Positions 1 through 9,133 are shown, numbered from the stretch's first letter. The stretch is DNA of 64,000 bases from JADJDM01 sp044352985 (GCA_044352985.1 JBILCU010000013.1:42195-106194); one strand, 5' to 3'. The notes: generated by a model from the sequence alone, not told the origin. Numbers and translations are program-made.

Positions 1-1028
1 GTTAGATGCTGAATAAAAAATAAAAATAAAGTCAACCCTATAACTCCAAGAGCTAAAAATGTAATTCTCGTTTGTTTTTTGGAGAAACTTAAATTACCAA
101 ATTCACTATAAATGATAAAAGAAAACCAACATATCAAAACAGAATGAATTAATATATCCCCTATATATCCAAACCAAGTTGATTCTGCATCTCCAAAAAT
201 TAACGCGTTATACAAATCAGTAGAATAAATTGCTTCAGGAATACGAAAATGTATTAATAGTAATCTTATTATAACTACAGTTATTAATAAGATTAAAAAC
301 TTAAATGAACGGTTTGTTTTTATTTTCCAAATTGCTTGTTTTAAAAAGAAGAAAAAGAAAACGAGAGTTGTGAAATAGAAAACAATACTTAACCAATTTA
401 TTATTGTGTAAATTCTATATTTATCTTTTGAGAATTTTAAATGAATAAGCGGCTTACCATCAGAGTTTTTTAGTTCGTAATAGTTTTCTTCTCCTTTTTC
501 AAGCACTTCAGTGTCATCAGGTAAATAATAATCTTTAAAAAAAGTGTTTTTTAAGTAGGTGTTTTGATAAGAAAATTGATGTTTTAAAAGTACTAATCCG
601 TAAATGGCATACATATTACCTTGATCGGAATCTGCTTTTATAATTTCATAATAGCCGTTTTTTAACTTGGCCACACTGTTGTCTAAACACACTTCCTTCA
701 TGTATTCTTCAACTGAAGGAGAATTATCAGACCAATAAATTAAACTATCGTTTTGATAAACTAGATAAACAATGCCCTCTTCATTAAATAAATTAATAAA
801 ATTTTGATTATGAAGTTCAACTAGTTCTTTAGGGTTTTTAGTTTTTAGATATTCCTGAAATTGAATTAACTGCTCTTTTACTTTTTTTTCTTTTTGATGT
901 AAAGCCTTTTCTGAAAGTTGAATTATTTTATCCGGACTGGATGTATTAAAATCTATAATAACGATTAATAATAAAAATGAAAATAAAGCAATAAATAAGT
1001 GGATGTTTTGCTTTATTTTATTTGTCAT
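1..1028 (-). CDS. Multi-pass membrane sensor-like protein, N-terminal part (cut by window edge)
   Basis: An open frame runs leftward from an ATG at 1028 to the window edge without a stop, giving about 342 codons. The first 10-25 residues form a membrane segment. About 170 mostly polar residues follow, which would lie outside the cytoplasm. Then come at least four more hydrophobic segments in the last 140 residues visible. This layout (one helix, an extracytoplasmic sensing region, a bundle of helices) resembles the N-terminus of long Bacteroidota membrane histidine kinases, but the catalytic part lies outside the window, so the kinase assignment is inference. The gene starts 31 bases after the stop of the bestrophin gene on the same strand and may be co-transcribed with it. 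Confidence 0.6.
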   Translation of the reverse strand, partial: MTNKIKQNIHLFIALFSFLLLIVIIDFNTSSPDKIIQLSEKALHQKEKKVKEQLIQFQEYLKTKNPKELVELHNQNFINLFNEEGIVYLVYQNDSLIYWSDNSPSVEEYMKEVCLDNSVAKLKNGYYEIIKADSDQGNMYAIYGLVLLKHQFSYQNTYLKNTFFKDYYLPDDTEVLEKGEENYYELKNSDGKPLIHLKFSKDKYRIYTIINWLSIVFYFTTLVFFFFFLKQAIWKIKTNRSFKFLILLITVVIIRLLLIHFRIPEAIYSTDLYNALIFGDAESTWFGYIGDILIHSVLICWFSFIIYSEFGNLSFSKKQTRITFLALGVIGLTLFLFFIQHL

Positions 1029-1059
1029 CGTGAATTAATTTTTAGGCGTTTATTACTAA

Positions 1060-1938
1060 TCAAACAGATTGGTTTAACACTGTATTTACATTTTGTTTTA
1101 TTTTAAATGATATTTCATCTGTTGGCAAATCATTAGCGTCTGTGCCAAAAGGGTCTTCAATTTCTTCACTTAATAACTCCAATGAAGCAAAGCTATAGAA
1201 AATAAGGGCTACAAATAAAACTGCCCAATATTTAAAATCAATAGCAAATACAAAAGGCATAGTTACAACATAAATAAATATAATGCGTTTTAAGTATAAA
1301 CTGTATGAATATGGAATTGGAGTTGATTTTATTCTTTCACATGCCCCTGTAATTTCTGTATATCTGTTTAATTGGTTATTTAACAATAAAAATTGTTCTG
1401 ATGTAAATTGCTTATTGAAATGCAAAGTATTTGTTTCTTGAAGCAATTTATTGATAATATGAAGAGGTTTGTGGTGTTGAATTAAAAATTCCTCTTTACT
1501 AAACCCATTAAAGTATTCTATTTCTTCTGTACTTTTATTGTCTCTTAAATGTTCTTTTAAACTGAATGCGAAATTAGAAATTAGTACGCTATATTTTTTT
1601 CTGATTTCTAAATCAGTTTGCGGTAAAAAGGTGTTAATTTGTGATGCGAGTGTGCGCGATAAATTTAAAAGTTCACCCCACATTTTTCTACCTTCCCACC
1701 ACCTATCATAAGCTGTATTTATTCTAAATACAAGCAACATAGATAAAACAAATCCTATTACCTGATGAAAAAAGGTGATATTTTTAACTTGTACTTTTAG
1801 ATAGTTCACCTCAATATATACTAAAGCACTAGTTATAAGTATTAATGAAATTAAAGCTGGAATAAGTGAACGGAATGAATCGCTTTTGTGAAATTTAAAA
1901 ATAAATTTAAACCATGTTTTGGGATCGTATGTGATCAT
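1060..1938 (-). CDS. Bestrophin-family (UPF0187/RFP-TM) anion channel protein
   Basis: This 292-residue protein matches bacterial bestrophin homologues, which form pentameric ion channels in the inner membrane. The most telling block is residues 71-97, with FRINTAYDRWWEGRKMWGEL followed by LNLSRTL, the conserved stretch after the second membrane helix. Hydrophobic helices are visible at about 25-45 and 55-73, and a pair lies near residues 215-250. The C-terminal region carries the acidic EEIEDPFG motif typical of the family, near residue 257. Length is normal. An exact -7 box lies 29 bases upstream. The transported ion and physiological role cannot be read from the sequence. Confidence 0.9.
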   Translation of the reverse strand: MITYDPKTWFKFIFKFHKSDSFRSLIPALISLILITSALVYIEVNYLKVQVKNITFFHQVIGFVLSMLLVFRINTAYDRWWEGRKMWGELLNLSRTLASQINTFLPQTDLEIRKKYSVLISNFAFSLKEHLRDNKSTEEIEYFNGFSKEEFLIQHHKPLHIINKLLQETNTLHFNKQFTSEQFLLLNNQLNRYTEITGACERIKSTPIPYSYSLYLKRIIFIYVVTMPFVFAIDFKYWAVLFVALIFYSFASLELLSEEIEDPFGTDANDLPTDEISFKIKQNVNTVLNQSV

Positions 1939-1967
1939 TTGTAATTTCTGTTATTTATAATTTCATT

Positions 1968-1975
1968 CAAAATTA
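1968..1975 (-). promoter_or_regulatory. Bacteroidota -7 promoter box upstream of the bestrophin gene
   Basis: On the minus strand this reads TAATTTTG, an exact match to TAnnTTTG. It ends 29 bases before the ATG at 1938, which leaves a short 5' leader. No convincing -33 TTTG was found. Confidence 0.45.
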
Positions 1976-2082
1976 AGATTTATAAAAATCAATTTTACTT
2001 TTTTTATTTTTTACAATAAAATAACATAAGGTTCTATTCATTAATTTGCTATTTGAGCTTTTTTTTGAATGCAATTATATTG

Positions 2083-2090
2083 TATATTCG
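2083..2090 (+). promoter_or_regulatory. -7 promoter box just upstream of the mannosyltransferase gene
   Basis: TATATTCG fits TAnnTTYG and ends six bases before the GTG codon at 2097. If it is used, transcription would begin at or next to that start codon. It also argues against the earlier in-frame TTG at 2046, which lies upstream of the box. Confidence 0.4.
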
Positions 2091-2096
2091 CAATCT

Positions 2097-2810
2097 GTGG
2101 CTAAAAATCTTGTTATTATACCAACTTATAATGAGAAAGAAAACGTTGAAAAAATGCTTCGTTATGTTTTTTCTTTGCCCAAAAATTTTCATGTATTAAT
2201 TGTTGATGATGGTTCTCCTGATGGAACTGCTGATATTGTTAAAAATCTTCAAAACGATTTTCCATCACAATTGTTTATTGAAGAACGCAAAGGTAAATTA
2301 GGTTTAGGAACCGCTTATATTCATGGGTTTAGATGGGCAATTAAACATGGTTACGATTATATTTTTGAGATGGATTGTGATTTCTCTCATAACCCTGATG
2401 ATTTAATTCGCTTACTGGAAGCTTGTGAAACATCTTATGATGTAGCAATTGGTTCTCGTTACTGTAAAGGTGGAAATGTAAAAAACTGGCCTTTGGGTAG
2501 AATTATGATGAGTTATTTTGCATCAGTATATGTTCGCCTTATTTTATGGATACCTATTAAAGATACAACTGCAGGTTTTAAATGCTATAAACGAAAAGTA
2601 CTTGAGGCGATTAATTTAGATGGAATTCGTTTTATGGGCTATGCTTTTCAAATTGAAATGAAATACAATGCCTTTAAAAAAGGTTTCAAATTACAAGAAG
2701 TCCCTATTGTTTTTAAAGACAGAGAAGAAGGTTATTCTAAAATGAGTACCAAAATTTTTAAGGAAGCTTTTTGGGGCGTTCTTCAAATGCGTTTTAAGAA
2801 AATTAACTGA
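2097..2810 (+). CDS. Polyprenol monophosphomannose synthase-like glycosyltransferase (GT2)
   Basis: This family-2 glycosyltransferase probably moves mannose (or another hexose) from a GDP-sugar onto polyprenyl phosphate, making a lipid-linked donor at the inner face of the cytoplasmic membrane. It starts with the classic KNLVIIPTYNEKENVE strand-helix. The nucleotide-binding VDDGSPDGT follows, then a DCDFSHNP block carrying the metal-binding aspartates, and GSRYCKGG. There is no C-terminal membrane domain, as in the short DPM1-like bacterial type. I chose the GTG at 2097 (238 codons including stop) because it places the family N-terminus directly at the start and follows a -7 box. The frame itself extends back to a TTG at 2046. 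The WcaF-like gene follows after 5 bases. Confidence 0.88.
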   Translation: MAKNLVIIPTYNEKENVEKMLRYVFSLPKNFHVLIVDDGSPDGTADIVKNLQNDFPSQLFIEERKGKLGLGTAYIHGFRWAIKHGYDYIFEMDCDFSHNPDDLIRLLEACETSYDVAIGSRYCKGGNVKNWPLGRIMMSYFASVYVRLILWIPIKDTTAGFKCYKRKVLEAINLDGIRFMGYAFQIEMKYNAFKKGFKLQEVPIVFKDREEGYSKMSTKIFKEAFWGVLQMRFKKIN

Positions 2811-2815
2811 AACAT

Positions 2816-3361
2816 ATGTCAGGCAGCCAACGTTTAGCTGATTTTGATAATTCTTGGTATAATCCCGGTGCAGGTTTTTTTAAAAAAACAGCGTGGTACT
2901 TTATAAATGCCATTTTTATTAATTCTTTTTTCCCATTTAATGGCATAAAAATTTTACTGTTAAAATTGTTCGGGGCAAATATTGGAAAAGGGGTCATTGT
3001 AAAACCTTTTGTTTCCATTAAGTATCCATGGAAACTAACAGTTGGAAATCATGTTTGGATTGGAGAAAAGGTATGGATTGATAATTTAGATACTGTTATA
3101 ATTGAAAATAATGTTTGTATTTCTCAAGGCGCAATGTTGCTTTGTGGAAATCACAATTATAAAAATTCAACTTTTGATTTAATGATTGGAAAAATAGTAC
3201 TTAAAGAAGGCTCATGGATAGGGGCAAAATCAATTGTTACTGGAAATGTAACTGTTTCTGAAAATGCTATTTTACAAGTTGGCTCAGTAGCTTCACAAAA
3301 CCTTGAAAAAGATTGTTTATACAGAGGCAATCCTGCAATTAAAATAAAAAATAGATTTTAG
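2816..3361 (+). CDS. WcaF-family hexapeptide-repeat acetyltransferase
   Basis: This 181-residue left-handed beta-helix acetyltransferase is of the colanic-acid WcaF type. It is predicted to O-acetylate a sugar of a surface polysaccharide using acetyl-CoA. The N-terminal FDNSWYNPGAG motif and the hydrophobic stretch FINAIFINSFFPF are characteristic of this subfamily. Hexapeptide turns run from about residue 55 (GANIGKGVIVKP) to the end, with the catalytic-region histidine in LCGNHNYK. It lies 5 bases after the mannose-synthase-like gene, so the two probably form a small polysaccharide-modification operon. The acceptor sugar is unknown. Confidence 0.88.
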   Translation: MSGSQRLADFDNSWYNPGAGFFKKTAWYFINAIFINSFFPFNGIKILLLKLFGANIGKGVIVKPFVSIKYPWKLTVGNHVWIGEKVWIDNLDTVIIENNVCISQGAMLLCGNHNYKNSTFDLMIGKIVLKEGSWIGAKSIVTGNVTVSENAILQVGSVASQNLEKDCLYRGNPAIKIKNRF

Positions 3362-3396
3362 AGTTTTTTTAGTTCTTGCAGAATCAATAACGATTA

Positions 3397-3861
3397 TCAA
3401 CATTTTTGACCGGGTGCACAGCAAGTTGTTGCGTTTAGTTCACTCAATTTAATTCTTGGTTTCTCTTGAGGAATTCCACACTTATCAGGTGCTAAACAAT
3501 CTGTAAATTTTGCAATAAGATGAAATTCATTTTCTTTATATTCTAATCCAAATTTACTGATGGTTTCCTGTTGATATTCTACTTCAATTACACCATCTTC
3601 TATCTGAAGAAGATTTTCGCTTAACGAAATAATTTCTTTTAATTTATTCACTGATAATCGATGATCGTAATCAGTAGATTGCCATAGCTGAAAGCTTATC
3701 ATTTTTTCAATTCTAACAACACCTCCACAATCAATAAAGTGTTTGGTAACCTGGCCAATTTCGGTAACATGAAAATGAGCCGGAACTTTTTCTCCATTAG
3801 GCAGTACAAAATGAATATCCGTAAGGTTAACAAGTGCGTGTTTTAATTCAGATAATTTCAT
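3397..3861 (-). CDS. DUF6428 family protein with cysteine-rich C-terminal tail
   Basis: This 154-residue cytosolic protein has no signal peptide. It opens with MKLSELKHAL and has the HFHVTEIGQVTKHFIDCGG block that I associate with DUF6428. That family often sits next to ArsR-type regulators and arsenate-handling genes in Flavobacteria. The C-terminus ends in CCAPGQKC, and further cysteines occur in FTDCLAPDKCG, so metal or metalloid binding is plausible. No arsenic gene is visible nearby here: its neighbours are a convergent acetyltransferase and a T9SS protein. The molecular function of the family is not known to me. Confidence 0.75.
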   Translation of the reverse strand: MKLSELKHALVNLTDIHFVLPNGEKVPAHFHVTEIGQVTKHFIDCGGVVRIEKMISFQLWQSTDYDHRLSVNKLKEIISLSENLLQIEDGVIEVEYQQETISKFGLEYKENEFHLIAKFTDCLAPDKCGIPQEKPRIKLSELNATTCCAPGQKC

Positions 3862-3875
3862 GTAGATTTTTTTTG

Positions 3876-3883
3876 CAAATTTA
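3876..3883 (-). promoter_or_regulatory. -7 promoter box of the DUF6428 gene
   Basis: The minus strand reads TAAATTTG, an exact TAnnTTTG match, ending 14 bases before the ATG at 3861. Confidence 0.45.
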
Positions 3884-3917
3884 AATCTTTACAAAATCAA
3901 TATATATGAATAGATTG

Positions 3918-5333
3918 TTAATTATTCGTGATTTTCATCCACTTTTTTTGAATAGCAGTGGTTTCTCCCTTAATGGAAATGAAATAAACTCCATCAGCTA
4001 AATTATCAGTGTTAATTTTTTCTTGATACAAAGAAGATGAAATATTAAATTCATTTTTTAATATGCTTTTTCCACTGATGTCGTAAATTTGAAATTCGTA
4101 ATTACCTCGTTTATAGTCAGAAAAATTAATTGTTAAAAGGTTGTTTCCTGGATTTGGAAAAATAACCAATTCGCTCGATTTAGGAGTTGATTTTAACTGA
4201 AGAGCAGCACTTGCATCTAATACAAATAAGCCATTTTGCATATCACTTGCCAATAATATGCCCGATGGCAAAAACGGATACGTCCCCCAACATCCTCTAT
4301 AGGGTGTGCTAAACGAATAGTTATCATTTATTCCATGAAGATAATCTGTATCAAAAAATCCGGTTAATTGTGCGTTTGATGGATTTGAAACATCGTAAAT
4401 GTAAACTCCGTCCTGGTAATAGGAAATTACTAGATGATTACTGTTGGTGATATATGGATTATGAGCTGTTGCTCCAACATGCGATTTGATGGTGTCTTTT
4501 AACTGAATGTTATTTAAATCGCTTACATCAATAAGTTTAACAGACATGCCTGCAGGCACCTCATCACAAAAAGCTAAAGTTTTTGAATCAGGAGTTAAAT
4601 AGCTACTGTGATTATATCCTGCTTCGTAATATCCTGTATAATCTGAAAGTAAAGAAAAGGTGTTGTTTGTATTTAACTTCAAAACATACAATCCTTGATT
4701 TCCTGCTGATGCAAAAATTGTGTCGTTACGCACAAACATATCATGAACATAAGAAATAGATGGATAGTCCTGATTTAGCGCCCTTAATAATATAGGATTT
4801 TCAGGATTGCTTAAGTCGTAAACAGCCATTGGAATTACACCAGATGATCCAACTATAGTTACTCCACCACAATACAATTTATTACCTTCTACAAATAACG
4901 TATGCGCTTTTGTAAATAAAGCGGATGAATTATAGACGACATGCACAGAGTCCGGCAAATAACTCATGTCAACTATTTGAAATTTACTTCCGTTATCATC
5001 ACTTATTAAGTATGCGTAGTGTTGATTGGTTTTAATTTCTCGCCATAAACTATTTTGTGAAGCCCCAGGCACAAAATCTTTAACAATGGGGTTTTGTGGC
5101 TGTGTTACGTCAATAAAATGATTGCCTTTTGTTGATCCTATAATGGCATATTCGCGATTATCTGCCGGATTATGCCAGCCGTAACAACCGGCATACTTAG
5201 TTTGTGAGGCATACCAATTATTACTTGTTTCAGGTGAAATTACTGAAAGTAAGGATATATTATAACGCTCGTAATTTTGTGTAACAGCATTAAACCAGTC
5301 GATTAAAAGGAGAAATAATAATGTTTTTTTCAA
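3918..5333 (-). CDS. Choice-of-anchor B family protein with T9SS type A sorting domain
   Basis: This 471-residue secreted protein begins with a signal-peptide-like MKKTLLFLLLIDWF segment. It then carries a long propeller-like region with repeated strand motifs such as YAIIGSTKGNHFIDVT and YVHDMFVRNDTIFASAG, typical of the choice-of-anchor B (LVIVD-like) family. The last 80 residues, from about 392 (VIFPNPGNNLLTINF to GVYFISIKG), are a T9SS type A sorting domain, so the protein should cross the outer membrane through the type IX system and be displayed or released. Ligand and role are unknown. The downstream DUF6428 gene is separated by 56 bases and has its own promoter box. Confidence 0.88.
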   Translation of the reverse strand: MKKTLLFLLLIDWFNAVTQNYERYNISLLSVISPETSNNWYASQTKYAGCYGWHNPADNREYAIIGSTKGNHFIDVTQPQNPIVKDFVPGASQNSLWREIKTNQHYAYLISDDNGSKFQIVDMSYLPDSVHVVYNSSALFTKAHTLFVEGNKLYCGGVTIVGSSGVIPMAVYDLSNPENPILLRALNQDYPSISYVHDMFVRNDTIFASAGNQGLYVLKLNTNNTFSLLSDYTGYYEAGYNHSSYLTPDSKTLAFCDEVPAGMSVKLIDVSDLNNIQLKDTIKSHVGATAHNPYITNSNHLVISYYQDGVYIYDVSNPSNAQLTGFFDTDYLHGINDNYSFSTPYRGCWGTYPFLPSGILLASDMQNGLFVLDASAALQLKSTPKSSELVIFPNPGNNLLTINFSDYKRGNYEFQIYDISGKSILKNEFNISSSLYQEKINTDNLADGVYFISIKGETTAIQKKWMKITNN

Positions 5334-5377
5334 GTAAAATTTTTATGCAATAAACGAAAAAAAGACATCAAATCAAA

Positions 5378-5704
5378 TCATTCCTCATCTTCTATTAACC
5401 AAAGTGCTTCCTCGAGTTCGTTCAATGTTTTTTTATTATTTTGTTTCAATGCTAAATTCTTGCCCAATAAATAGCTGTTTTTTGCCTCATTAAATTGTTG
5501 CTGGTCTTCAAATAATTTGCCCAGCTTGTAGTAAATGGGTAAATACTCAGGATGAGATTTAATCATGTTTTGAAGGTGCACAGTTGCTTCATCAATTCTA
5601 CCTTCTTTTTCAAACTCTACTGCTATTGCATAATTTAAGAAAGCATCGTTAGGTTCGGCTTTCAGCATTTCCTGTAATTGATGAAGGCGCGATGGATTGC
5701 TCAT
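5378..5704 (-). CDS. Small tetratricopeptide repeat protein
   Basis: This 108-residue cytosolic protein is built almost entirely of TPR helices. Two and a half repeats are visible, for example FLNYAIAVEFEKEGRIDEAT followed by a second helix pair YLPIYYKLGKLFEDQQQFNEA and a third partial unit. TPR units usually bind other proteins; no partner is indicated by the sequence. It starts two bases after the pheS stop, so it is translated from the same message as pheS. This pairing suggests co-expression with phenylalanyl-tRNA synthetase but does not prove a role in translation. Confidence 0.85.
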   Translation of the reverse strand: MSNPSRLHQLQEMLKAEPNDAFLNYAIAVEFEKEGRIDEATVHLQNMIKSHPEYLPIYYKLGKLFEDQQQFNEAKNSYLLGKNLALKQNNKKTLNELEEALWLIEDEE

Positions 5705-5706
5705 TG

Positions 5707-6729
5707 TTATGCTGAAGTAAATTGTTGTAAAAAACGAACATCGTTTTCAAAAAACAGTCGCAGATCTTTAACCTGGTATTTTAACATAGTAATACGTTCA
5801 ATTCCCATTCCAAAAGCAAAGCCGGAATATTTTTTACTATCTATTTTGCAATTTTCTAAAACTTGCGGATCTACCATGCCACAACCTAAAATCTCAACCC
5901 AACCACTGTGTTTACAAACATTACAGCCTTCGCCTTTACAAAGGGTGCAAGAAATATCCATTTCAGCACTTGGTTCGGTAAACGGGAAATAACTTGGGCG
6001 TAAACGTATTTTAGTTTCTTCTCCAAATAGTTCTTTTGAAAAATACAGAAGAGTTTGTTTTAAATCAGCAAATGAAACATTGGTATCAATATATAAACCT
6101 TCTATTTGATGAAATTGGCAATGTGCACGCGCACTTACTGCTTCATTACGATATACTCTTCCCGGAGAAATAGTACGAATTGGAGGTTGTTGGTTTTCCA
6201 TAATGTGAACCTGCACGGAAGAAGTTTGTGTACGCAATACCATATCCGGATTGGTTTCTACATAAAATGTATCCTGCATGTCTCGTGCAGGGTGATTTTC
6301 AGGTGTATTTAAAGCGGTAAAATTGTGCCAGTCATCTTCAATTTCTCTGCCATCAGAAACTGTAAATCCAATTCGTGAAAAAACATCAATGATTTGTTTT
6401 TTCACTAGAGAAATCGGGTGACGAGATCCTAAATTCACATATGGCTCACCAGGTAAAGTTAAATCAATACCGTTTTTTGAGTCTTGTTGTGCATGCTCAA
6501 ATTTTTCTTTTAATTCGTTGATTTTATTTTGAGCATTTATTTTTAGTTGATTCAGTTTTTGACCAACCTCGCGCTTAAGTTCAGGTGCAACCTGTTTAAA
6601 TTCGTCAAATAGTATAGTAATTTCACCTTTTTTACTTAACCATTTTATGCGGTACTCTTCAACCTGTTCTTTAGATTCGATTACAGCTGTTTCGAGTTCG
6701 TTAATTAATTTTTCAATTTTGGATAGCAT
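5707..6729 (-). CDS. pheS: Phenylalanine--tRNA ligase alpha subunit
   Basis: PheS carries the catalytic core of the heterotetrameric phenylalanyl-tRNA synthetase, which charges tRNA-Phe. The N-terminal 85 residues are the coiled-coil tRNA-binding arm. The class II motifs follow: motif 2 as GRVYRNEAVSARAHCQFHQ and motif 3 as GFAFGMGIERITML. FTEPSAEMD and EILGCGMVDPQVL are standard PheS signatures. A CTLCKGEGCNVCKHSGW insertion has two CxxC pairs and could bind zinc, as in other Bacteroidota PheS proteins. Length (340) is normal. pheT is not in this window, so the two subunits are encoded apart. An exact -7 box lies four bases before the ATG. Confidence 0.97.
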   Translation of the reverse strand: MLSKIEKLINELETAVIESKEQVEEYRIKWLSKKGEITILFDEFKQVAPELKREVGQKLNQLKINAQNKINELKEKFEHAQQDSKNGIDLTLPGEPYVNLGSRHPISLVKKQIIDVFSRIGFTVSDGREIEDDWHNFTALNTPENHPARDMQDTFYVETNPDMVLRTQTSSVQVHIMENQQPPIRTISPGRVYRNEAVSARAHCQFHQIEGLYIDTNVSFADLKQTLLYFSKELFGEETKIRLRPSYFPFTEPSAEMDISCTLCKGEGCNVCKHSGWVEILGCGMVDPQVLENCKIDSKKYSGFAFGMGIERITMLKYQVKDLRLFFENDVRFLQQFTSA

Positions 6730-6733
6730 GATG

Positions 6734-6741
6734 CAAATTTA
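6734..6741 (-). promoter_or_regulatory. -7 promoter box immediately before pheS
   Basis: The minus strand reads TAAATTTG, an exact TAnnTTTG match, with only four bases (CATC) between it and the pheS ATG. Transcription from this box would start at about the first base of the start codon. Confidence 0.45.
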
Positions 6742-6777
6742 AGTAAATAATTAGTTGGTTGATTTGAATGTAAAGCG

Positions 6778-8841
6778 TTACTTCTTAAATTTACTAACCC
6801 CTTCATCCATCCATTTGGTGTATTCCTGAATGCTTGGATTATAGCCTCTTGGTGCATTAAGAGGTTTTTCGTTATGATCAAGAATTACATACAATGGCTG
6901 AGTACTTTGCTTGTAAATGGTTTCTTCCATGTATTTAAATTTATCTCCAATATCCGTGATTTCTCTTTCTTTGCCATACCAGTTAACTTTCATGTAATCT
7001 TTTGGATCGAGTTCTCGTTTATCATCCACATATAAAGAAACCAAAACCACATCATTGTTCAATCGTTTTGTTACCTCAGCATCCGGCCAAACGTAATCTT
7101 CCGTTTTTCTGCAATTGGCGCAAGCATGCCCGGTAAAATCAACCATTAATGGTTTGCCTACTTTTTTTGCATAAGCCAATGCTTTATCGTATTCATTTTT
7201 AAAATGTACAATTCCGTTTTTGTTTACCTCAATGTATTTTGAAAATTCTTGATCTAAACTTGGCAAGGCTGATGAATGAGTTGAAGAAGTTGTTGCTCCA
7301 AAACCGTGTGGTGATTCGGAATATTCCAGCGGAGGCAATACACCAGAGAATAATTTTAATGGAGCACCCCACATTCCTGGTATTAAATAAATAGTGATGA
7401 AGAACGAGAAGATAACAAACATAATACGTGTTACAGAAAGAAAAGGCACATTACTATCATGAGATGTTTTAAAAACACCTAGTAGATAAAGTGTAAGCAA
7501 GGCAAAAATGACAATCCATAAACCAATAAAAACTTCGCGAGTAAGTATTCCGGCCTGCACTACTAAATCAGCATTTGATGCAAATTTTAAGGCAAGTGCT
7601 AATTCTAAAAATCCTAGTGTAACTTTTACCGAATTAAGCCAGCCTCCTGATTTTGGTAATGAATTTAACCAACCAGGAAAAGCAGCAAACAAGCCAAAAG
7701 GCAGCGCCAGTGCTAATGAAAATCCAAACATTCCCCAAAACGGACCAGAATAATTTCCTTGAGAAGAAGCTTCAACCAATAATGTTCCGATGATTGGACC
7801 AGTACAAGAAAATGAAACCAATGCCAATGTAAATGCCATAAAGAAAATACCAGTTAATCCGCCTTTATCCGATTTCGAATCGACTTTATTTACAAATGAA
7901 CTTGGCAAGGTGATTTCAAATGCGCCTAAAAACGAAAAAGCAAAAACAACCAACAACAAAAAGAAAAACAAATTAAACCAAACATTAGTTGATAATGTAT
8001 GTAAGGCGCCAGCGCCAAATACTGCAGTTACAATTAAACCCAGGGAAACATACAACACAATTATTGCCACACTATAAATTAATGCATTACGAATTCCCTC
8101 TTGTTTATTTTTGCTTCTTTTGGTAAAGAAACTTACGTTCATAGGAATCATTGGAAATACGCAAGGTGTAAGCAAGGCAGCAAAACCACCAATAAATCCT
8201 GCCAAAAAAATTGCCCACCACGAAGAGTCAGATGATGATTCTGTAGAAGATGCCGGAGTATCAATTTTTTTCTCTACCGGTTGAATTACGCTATCGGTTT
8301 TAGCAATCGTTGAGCTATCAGAGTTGATTGACGGAATAATCTCATTTACAACTGCTGAATCTTTTTTTACTTCTGTTTTGCAAGTGCTGTTTATATTAAT
8401 TGTAAATTTTTCGGCAGGAGGAAATTCGCACATTTCATCAGTACATACTTGATATTCATACTTGCCAGAAATACTTATATTTCCTTCCTTTAGAGGTTTT
8501 ATGCGCTGAGTAAAAGTGGCTTCTTTATCAAAGTAATTTACCATTACTTCAAAAACCTTATCCATTTCAGTTATACTTTTACTTTCCTTGGTTTTACCAA
8601 TCAATTCAAATTCCGGACTTTTAGTAAATTTTATTGTTGTTGGATTAGGCCCTTCTTTAGAAGGCTTCATACTGTACATGTGCCAGGGAGCATCAATTTT
8701 AACTTTAAAAATGAGGTCGTATTCACACTCGTTTACTTTTTTTGATTGTATATCCCAATGCGCGTGTAATTGTTGGGCAATCGAAAGTTTAGCAACACTA
8801 AAAGTTATTAAAACAGCGATTAAACGAAAATTTAAAATCAT
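6778..8841 (-). CDS. dsbD: DsbD-type thiol:disulfide interchange protein
   Basis: This 687-residue inner-membrane protein carries reducing equivalents from cytoplasmic thioredoxin to the periplasm. All three DsbD modules are visible. A signal peptide and an N-terminal immunoglobulin-like domain carry the redox pair C133/C138 (CTDEMC). An eight-helix CcdA/DsbD membrane core (about 208-500) has membrane cysteines in TPCVFPMIP and SFSCTGP. A C-terminal thioredoxin domain has the active site CANC (C574/C577). A serine- and acid-rich linker (about 155-205) joins the first two domains. The gene stands alone with its own -7 box. Periplasmic partners are not identifiable here. The name follows the family, and orthology to the Escherichia coli gene is likely but unproven. 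Confidence 0.93.
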   Translation of the reverse strand: MILNFRLIAVLITFSVAKLSIAQQLHAHWDIQSKKVNECEYDLIFKVKIDAPWHMYSMKPSKEGPNPTTIKFTKSPEFELIGKTKESKSITEMDKVFEVMVNYFDKEATFTQRIKPLKEGNISISGKYEYQVCTDEMCEFPPAEKFTININSTCKTEVKKDSAVVNEIIPSINSDSSTIAKTDSVIQPVEKKIDTPASSTESSSDSSWWAIFLAGFIGGFAALLTPCVFPMIPMNVSFFTKRSKNKQEGIRNALIYSVAIIVLYVSLGLIVTAVFGAGALHTLSTNVWFNLFFFLLLVVFAFSFLGAFEITLPSSFVNKVDSKSDKGGLTGIFFMAFTLALVSFSCTGPIIGTLLVEASSQGNYSGPFWGMFGFSLALALPFGLFAAFPGWLNSLPKSGGWLNSVKVTLGFLELALALKFASNADLVVQAGILTREVFIGLWIVIFALLTLYLLGVFKTSHDSNVPFLSVTRIMFVIFSFFITIYLIPGMWGAPLKLFSGVLPPLEYSESPHGFGATTSSTHSSALPSLDQEFSKYIEVNKNGIVHFKNEYDKALAYAKKVGKPLMVDFTGHACANCRKTEDYVWPDAEVTKRLNNDVVLVSLYVDDKRELDPKDYMKVNWYGKEREITDIGDKFKYMEETIYKQSTQPLYVILDHNEKPLNAPRGYNPSIQEYTKWMDEGVSKFKK

Positions 8842-8860
8842 AGTTTATGAATTAAAAAGT

Positions 8861-8868
8861 CAAATTTA
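8861..8868 (-). promoter_or_regulatory. -7 promoter box of the dsbD-like gene
   Basis: The minus strand reads TAAATTTG, an exact TAnnTTTG match ending 19 bases before the ATG at 8841. The rest of the 292-base gap up to 9133 is AT-rich sequence in which I saw no further gene or clear structure. Confidence 0.45.
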
Positions 8869-9133
8869 GAATTTTAAATTTCATTTTTTAGAAATGATAA
8901 TGATAATTGGATGATTTTAGAAATAGTTAACGAACAATAAAGAGTTGCTATCATATGTTTTATAATTCCGATGATGAATTATCCCGATTTTCAAATTATT
9001 CAATTGTAAAAATTTAATATTCTTTAAAAGGTAGTGAAATTAAAAATTAAATAATTAGAAATTAACGCGCTAAGCTCAATTAAAATTACACCCCTTAAAA
9101 AACTTAAATGCTCTAGGATAGAGATTTGGGAAA

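Noticed and set aside
2803..3018. Minus-strand open frame opposite the WcaF-like gene
   Set aside because: It lies entirely antisense to a well-supported gene and lacks recognisable features.
3397..3861. Arsenic-resistance island around the DUF6428 gene
   Set aside because: No ArsR, ArsB/Acr3 or arsenate reductase gene is adjacent. Family association alone is not enough.
8842..9133. A possible small gene in the dsbD-DHFR gap
   Set aside because: The stretch is AT-rich with frequent stops in all frames and no recognisable motif.
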